Source: Pseudomonadota bacterium (lineage in GTDB: Bacteria; Desulfobacterota; JAPLJL01). Taken from it: 7,807 nt of DNA. The stretch covers positions 1 to 7,807 of the forward strand of contig JAPLJL010000210.1 of the NCBI GenBank assembly GCA_026388615.1, read 5' to 3'. A program made the position numbers and the translations under genes. Positions within the stretch are counted from its first letter, which is position 1. Each line of letters begins with the position of its first letter. The notes under the pieces are model-generated. The model saw only the letters and a list, made by a program, of their open reading frames with translations. It made no database searches and had not been told where the DNA came from. Below are positions 6,423 to 7,807 of this stretch, one piece after another.

Positions 6423-6450
6423 GGTTCTGGGTTCACGGTTCAAGGTTCAA
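6423..6450. repeat. Four-unit heptamer array just upstream of the radical SAM start
   Basis: Units are GGTTCTG, GGTTCAC, GGTTCAA and GGTTCAA. The array begins 15 bp from the ATG, within what would be the ribosome-binding and promoter region of that gene. Confidence 0.75.
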
Positions 6451-6520
6451 AGTTTTAAAGATAAAAGGCAAGTGGCCAGAGGCGTGAAACTCATAATGCA
6501 TAGGGCAGGGAGCAAAGCGT

Positions 6521-6560
6521 AGGGTCCAAGGGTTCGAGGGTTCCAGGGTTCGAGGGTCCA
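6521..6560. repeat. Five-unit octamer array
   Basis: Units are AGGGTCCA, AGGGTTCG, AGGGTTCC, AGGGTTCG and AGGGTCCA. It is the only 8-nt array among the heptamers, and the unit order reads symmetrically from either end. It ends 6 bp before the inverted repeat arm. Confidence 0.75.
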
Positions 6561-6566
6561 TCATGA

Positions 6567-6660
6567 CGACCGCCGACCGCCGCTTAAATCTGTCATTGCG
6601 AGCGACAGCGAAGCAATCTCGATGTAGCTTTTTTCTTTTTTTGGGGGGAAGGTCCCGCTC
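6567..6660. repeat. Right arm of the inverted repeat bracketing the radical SAM gene
   Basis: This 94-bp arm is the reverse complement of 4791-4885 apart from one indel and one substitution. It lies 158 bp from the radical SAM start codon, outside the gene. The core CATTGCGAGCGACAGCGAAG is a common dispersed-repeat signature in bacteria. Confidence 0.85.
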
Positions 6661-6671
6661 TTCTCAAAAAG

Positions 6672-6699
6672 GTTAGACGTTAGAAGTTAGATGGTAGAC
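6672..6699. repeat. Four-unit heptamer array
   Basis: Contiguous units GTTAGAC, GTTAGAA, GTTAGAT and GGTAGAC. It starts 11 bp beyond the outer end of the right inverted repeat arm. Confidence 0.75.
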
Positions 6700-6738
6700 G
6701 AGGGGAAAAATATATTAATTCATCAAACATATGATACC

Positions 6739-6780
6739 TCTTACTTCTCACGTCTCACGTCTTACGTCTTACGTCTCACG
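6739..6780. repeat. Six-unit heptamer array (TCTYACG type)
   Basis: Five perfect TCTYACG units occupy 6746-6780 (order C, C, T, T, C at the variable base). They are preceded by a one-mismatch unit TCTTACT at 6739-6745. The complement matches the array at 4634-4661. Confidence 0.8.
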
Positions 6781-6879
6781 TTGTTTCGTGTCGCGGAGAC
6801 CTTCCCCCCGGGCTTTCTGGAAAACCAAGAAAAAGCGTCGCATTTCATATTCGCGGTAAAGACTGCGGCTACCTATTTC

Positions 6880-6942
6880 CTTTGAGCTTTGACCTTTCAC
6901 CTTTGACCTTTCACCTTTGACCTATCACCCATCACCCATCAC
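6880..6942. repeat. Nine-unit heptamer array with drifting unit sequence
   Basis: The longest array: 63 bp with strict 7-nt spacing. It starts as CTTTGAG/CTTTGAC alternating with CTTTCAC, then changes stepwise to CTATCAC and CCATCAC. Neighbouring units differ by one or two bases, while distant ones differ by up to four. Confidence 0.85.
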
Positions 6943-7012
6943 CTGATTCATCCTTTAAATGATATTGATAAATGAAGAGGCAATCTGAAATTGGGGCCGT
7001 ATTTTTCTCTGC

Positions 7013-7047
7013 CTCTCAGCTCTTAGCTGTTACCCCTTACCCCTTAC
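7013..7047. repeat. Five-unit heptamer array with drifting unit sequence
   Basis: Units CTCTCAG, CTCTTAG, CTGTTAC, CCCTTAC and CCCTTAC follow each other without gaps, changing gradually from one end to the other. Confidence 0.75.
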
Positions 7048-7050
7048 GCC

Positions 7051-7114
7051 CTCCGGGCCCGCTTCCAGCCCGTAGGGCCTACAGGCCGGAGGGTAGGCCC
7101 ATACGGGCCGGAGG
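7051..7114. repeat. Palindromic GC-rich cluster including copy 2 of the 33-bp dispersed repeat
   Basis: CTCCGG (7051-7056) pairs with CCGGAG (7086-7091) around an inner GTAGGGCCTAC palindrome. A second hairpin is GGCCC-ATAC-GGGCC (7096-7109). Related 14-mers ending GGCCGGAGG recur at 7079-7092 and 7101-7114. Positions 7059-7091 match 4721-4753 at 30 of 33 bases. Confidence 0.65.
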
Positions 7115-7134
7115 CCTTACGCCTCACGCTTAAC
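7114..7134. repeat. Three-unit heptamer array
   Basis: Units GCCTTAC, GCCTCAC and GCTTAAC directly follow the palindromic cluster. Confidence 0.6.
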
Positions 7135-7143
7135 TTTTCTCGC

Positions 7144-7164
7144 CTCTTAGCTTTCAGCTCTAAG
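7144..7164. repeat. Three-unit heptamer array
   Basis: Units CTCTTAG, CTTTCAG and CTCTAAG. It shares the CTCTTAG unit with the array at 7013-7047. Repeat-free AT-rich DNA follows. Confidence 0.6.
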
Positions 7165-7233
7165 CTATTTTTCAAGCAAAACAGGCGTTTAGGTATAAAA
7201 GTGTAGAATTTACCATATATTGTGTTTTACTAT

Positions 7234-7262
7234 TTGCAAAATACAATATCCGGTATTATAAT
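7234..7262 (+). promoter_or_regulatory. Sigma-70-type promoter upstream of smc
   Basis: TTGCAA (7234-7239) and a perfect TATAAT (7257-7262) are 17 bp apart in AT-rich DNA. Transcription would begin near 7269, leaving an untranslated leader of about 175 nt before the smc ATG. Confidence 0.65.
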
Positions 7263-7268
7263 CGGTGG

Positions 7269-7443
7269 CAAATGGAGCCCCAAAATTGGAGTTGGGGGTC
7301 ATCTATTTGGCTTTCAGCGGGCGGAACCCGCCGAAGCTAACCCTCTTTCTCTAAGGCTATTGAGGGTTGCCTGTATGAATAGAATCATTTGTAGGTAACC
7401 CCGTGGTTTTCTGCGAAGGCGGGTAAATCTAAGAGGGGGAAAA
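7269..7443 (+). promoter_or_regulatory. Structured 5' leader of smc, candidate translational switch
   Basis: Hairpins visible by eye are: CAAAT/ATTTG (7269-7273 with 7305-7309) enclosing GA-CCCCAA/TTGGGG-TC (7275-7300); a GCGGG/CCCGC hairpin (7317-7331); AACCCTC/GAGGGTT (7339-7345 with 7362-7368); and GGGTTGCC/GGTAACCC (7364-7371 with 7394-7401, one G-U pair). The last two share bases 7364-7368 and exclude each other. CCCTCTT (7341-7347) is also perfectly complementary to AAGAGGG (7431-7437), which includes the smc ribosome binding site. It does not match any riboswitch consensus I can recognise. It might instead be a separate small RNA. Confidence 0.4.
7433..7439 (+). promoter_or_regulatory. 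Shine-Dalgarno sequence of smc
   Basis: GAGGGGG ends 4 nt before the ATG at 7444 and decides this start. It lies within the AAGAGGG segment that can pair with 7341-7347. Confidence 0.7.
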
Positions 7444-7807
7444 ATGCGTCTTAAAAAGATCGAACTGAACGGATTTAAATCCTTTCCCGACCGCACGGTG
7501 ATCCAGCTGGAAAGCGGGATCACGGCCCTGATCGGCCCGAACGGCTGCGGGAAAAGCAACATCATAGATGCGATCCGCTGGTGCATGGGGGAAGCCAACA
7601 CCCGGAAGCTCCGGGCCAACCTGCTGGAGGATCTGATCTTCAACAGCGGGAACGGGCACAAGCCGGAAAGCATGGCCGAGGTGACTCTGTATCTCTCTCC
7701 CGAAAACGGGGGTTTTCCCGCCGCCTTTTCTGCGGAAGAGGAAGTCACCGTCCGGCGGAGGATTTTCCGCGACGGGGTCAGCGAATACACGCTCAACGGC
7801 TCGGTCT
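7444..7807 (+). CDS. smc: Chromosome segregation ATPase SMC, N-terminal part (cut by the window edge)
   Basis: An open frame of 121 codons without stop reaches the right edge. It begins MRLKKIELNGFKSF, the hallmark N-terminus of bacterial SMC. GITALIGPNGCGKSNIIDA follows, with the Walker A motif GPNGCGKS at residues 31-38, then IRWCMGE, LEDLIFN and MAEVTLYL, all in the conserved SMC order. SMC is a cytosolic ATPase of about 1,150-1,200 residues that dimerises through a long coiled coil and compacts and segregates chromosomes with ScpA and ScpB. Only about one tenth of it is present. GAGGGGG upstream supports the start. The minus-strand open frames across the same DNA are shadows. It is transcribed away from the biosynthetic genes and is not expected to be functionally linked to them. 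Confidence 0.95.
   Translation, partial: MRLKKIELNGFKSFPDRTVIQLESGITALIGPNGCGKSNIIDAIRWCMGEANTRKLRANLLEDLIFNSGNGHKPESMAEVTLYLSPENGGFPAAFSAEEEVTVRRRIFRDGVSEYTLNGSV

Larger units (their letters stand above)
6409..7268. other. 860-bp gene-free, repeat-filled spacer between the radical SAM gene and the smc promoter
   Basis: The two genes diverge from here. No protein-coding gene is supported; open frames inside simply translate the repeats. The region holds one octamer array and at least six heptamer arrays, the right arm of the large inverted repeat, a palindromic cluster at 7051-7114, and AT-rich DNA from about 7165 leading to the smc promoter. I could not identify a convincing promoter for the radical SAM gene. 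Confidence 0.7.

Noticed and set aside
6423..6560. tRNA-like T-loop strings (GGTTCAA, GGGTTCGAGGG) suggesting a tRNA gene
   Set aside because: They are units of tandem 7- and 8-nt arrays; no acceptor stem, anticodon arm or CCA-adjacent pairing can be built around them.
4791..6660. Composite transposon carrying the radical SAM gene
   Set aside because: No transposase or recognisable target-site duplication is visible; only the inverted repeat itself is supported.
6691..6885. Plus-strand 64-codon open frame
   Set aside because: It runs through the TCTYACG heptamer array and has no ribosome binding site or recognisable protein feature.
4634..7164. CRISPR array
   Set aside because: The repeats are 7-8 nt units without spacers of 30 nt or so, and no cas gene is present.
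7267..7440. Known riboswitch (c-di-GMP-I because of GGCAAA; glycine because of GCCGAAG and a CTCTAAGG segment)
   Set aside because: The conserved partner segments and spacing of both families are missing, so a class cannot be assigned by eye.
7314..7796. Minus-strand open frame of 160 codons
   Set aside because: It lies opposite the clear smc start and its leader; the plus-strand frame has the Walker A and other SMC motifs.

Overview
The window is moderately GC-rich bacterial DNA. It has a compact minus-strand biosynthetic operon (4272 down to 58), a separate minus-strand B12-type radical SAM gene (6408 down to 4924), and the first 121 codons of a plus-strand smc gene that runs off the right edge. 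Two gene-free stretches, 4273-4923 and 6409-7443, are packed with short tandem and inverted repeats. Leading gene types plus repeat-rich spacers fit an anaerobic or uncultivated Gram-negative-type lineage (Desulfobacterota, Omnitrophota, Nitrospirota, NC10 or similar). The sequence alone does not settle the phylum.

Operon (transcribed right to left): a consensus-like promoter (-35 4381-4386, -10 4359-4364), ACP-2 (4272-3997), ACP-1 (3975-3718), a 723-residue two-domain ketosynthase (3710-1539) and a RetSat/CrtI-like FAD oxidoreductase (1539-58). Gaps are 21 and 7 nt, and the last junction is a 1-nt TAATG overlap. Two carrier proteins would hold the acyl chain. The active N-terminal ketosynthase would extend it with its degenerate C-terminal half as partner. 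The FAD enzyme would desaturate, saturate or isomerise a polyene or polyprenoid-like product. Ketosynthase + ACP + CrtI-like + radical SAM combinations are known from aryl-polyene-type and proposed ladderane-type lipid loci. The actual product here is inferred, not shown, and ketoreductase, dehydratase and thioesterase genes must lie elsewhere.

Radical SAM gene: it encodes a cobalamin-binding-type fold followed by a CxxxCxxC radical SAM domain. About 45-55 residues between the two are encoded by an inserted palindromic repeat kept in frame. The gene is bracketed by a 95-bp near-identical inverted repeat, and short heptamer repeats abut its start and overlap its stop.

Right end: a promoter (-35 7234-7239, -10 7257-7262) starts a roughly 175-nt leader full of mutually exclusive hairpins, ending at the smc Shine-Dalgarno sequence. 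One leader segment is perfectly complementary to that Shine-Dalgarno region, so a translational switch is a testable idea.

The most unusual feature at window scale is the set of at least ten arrays of different but related 7-nt units (one array is 8-nt) filling the spacers on both sides of the radical SAM gene.
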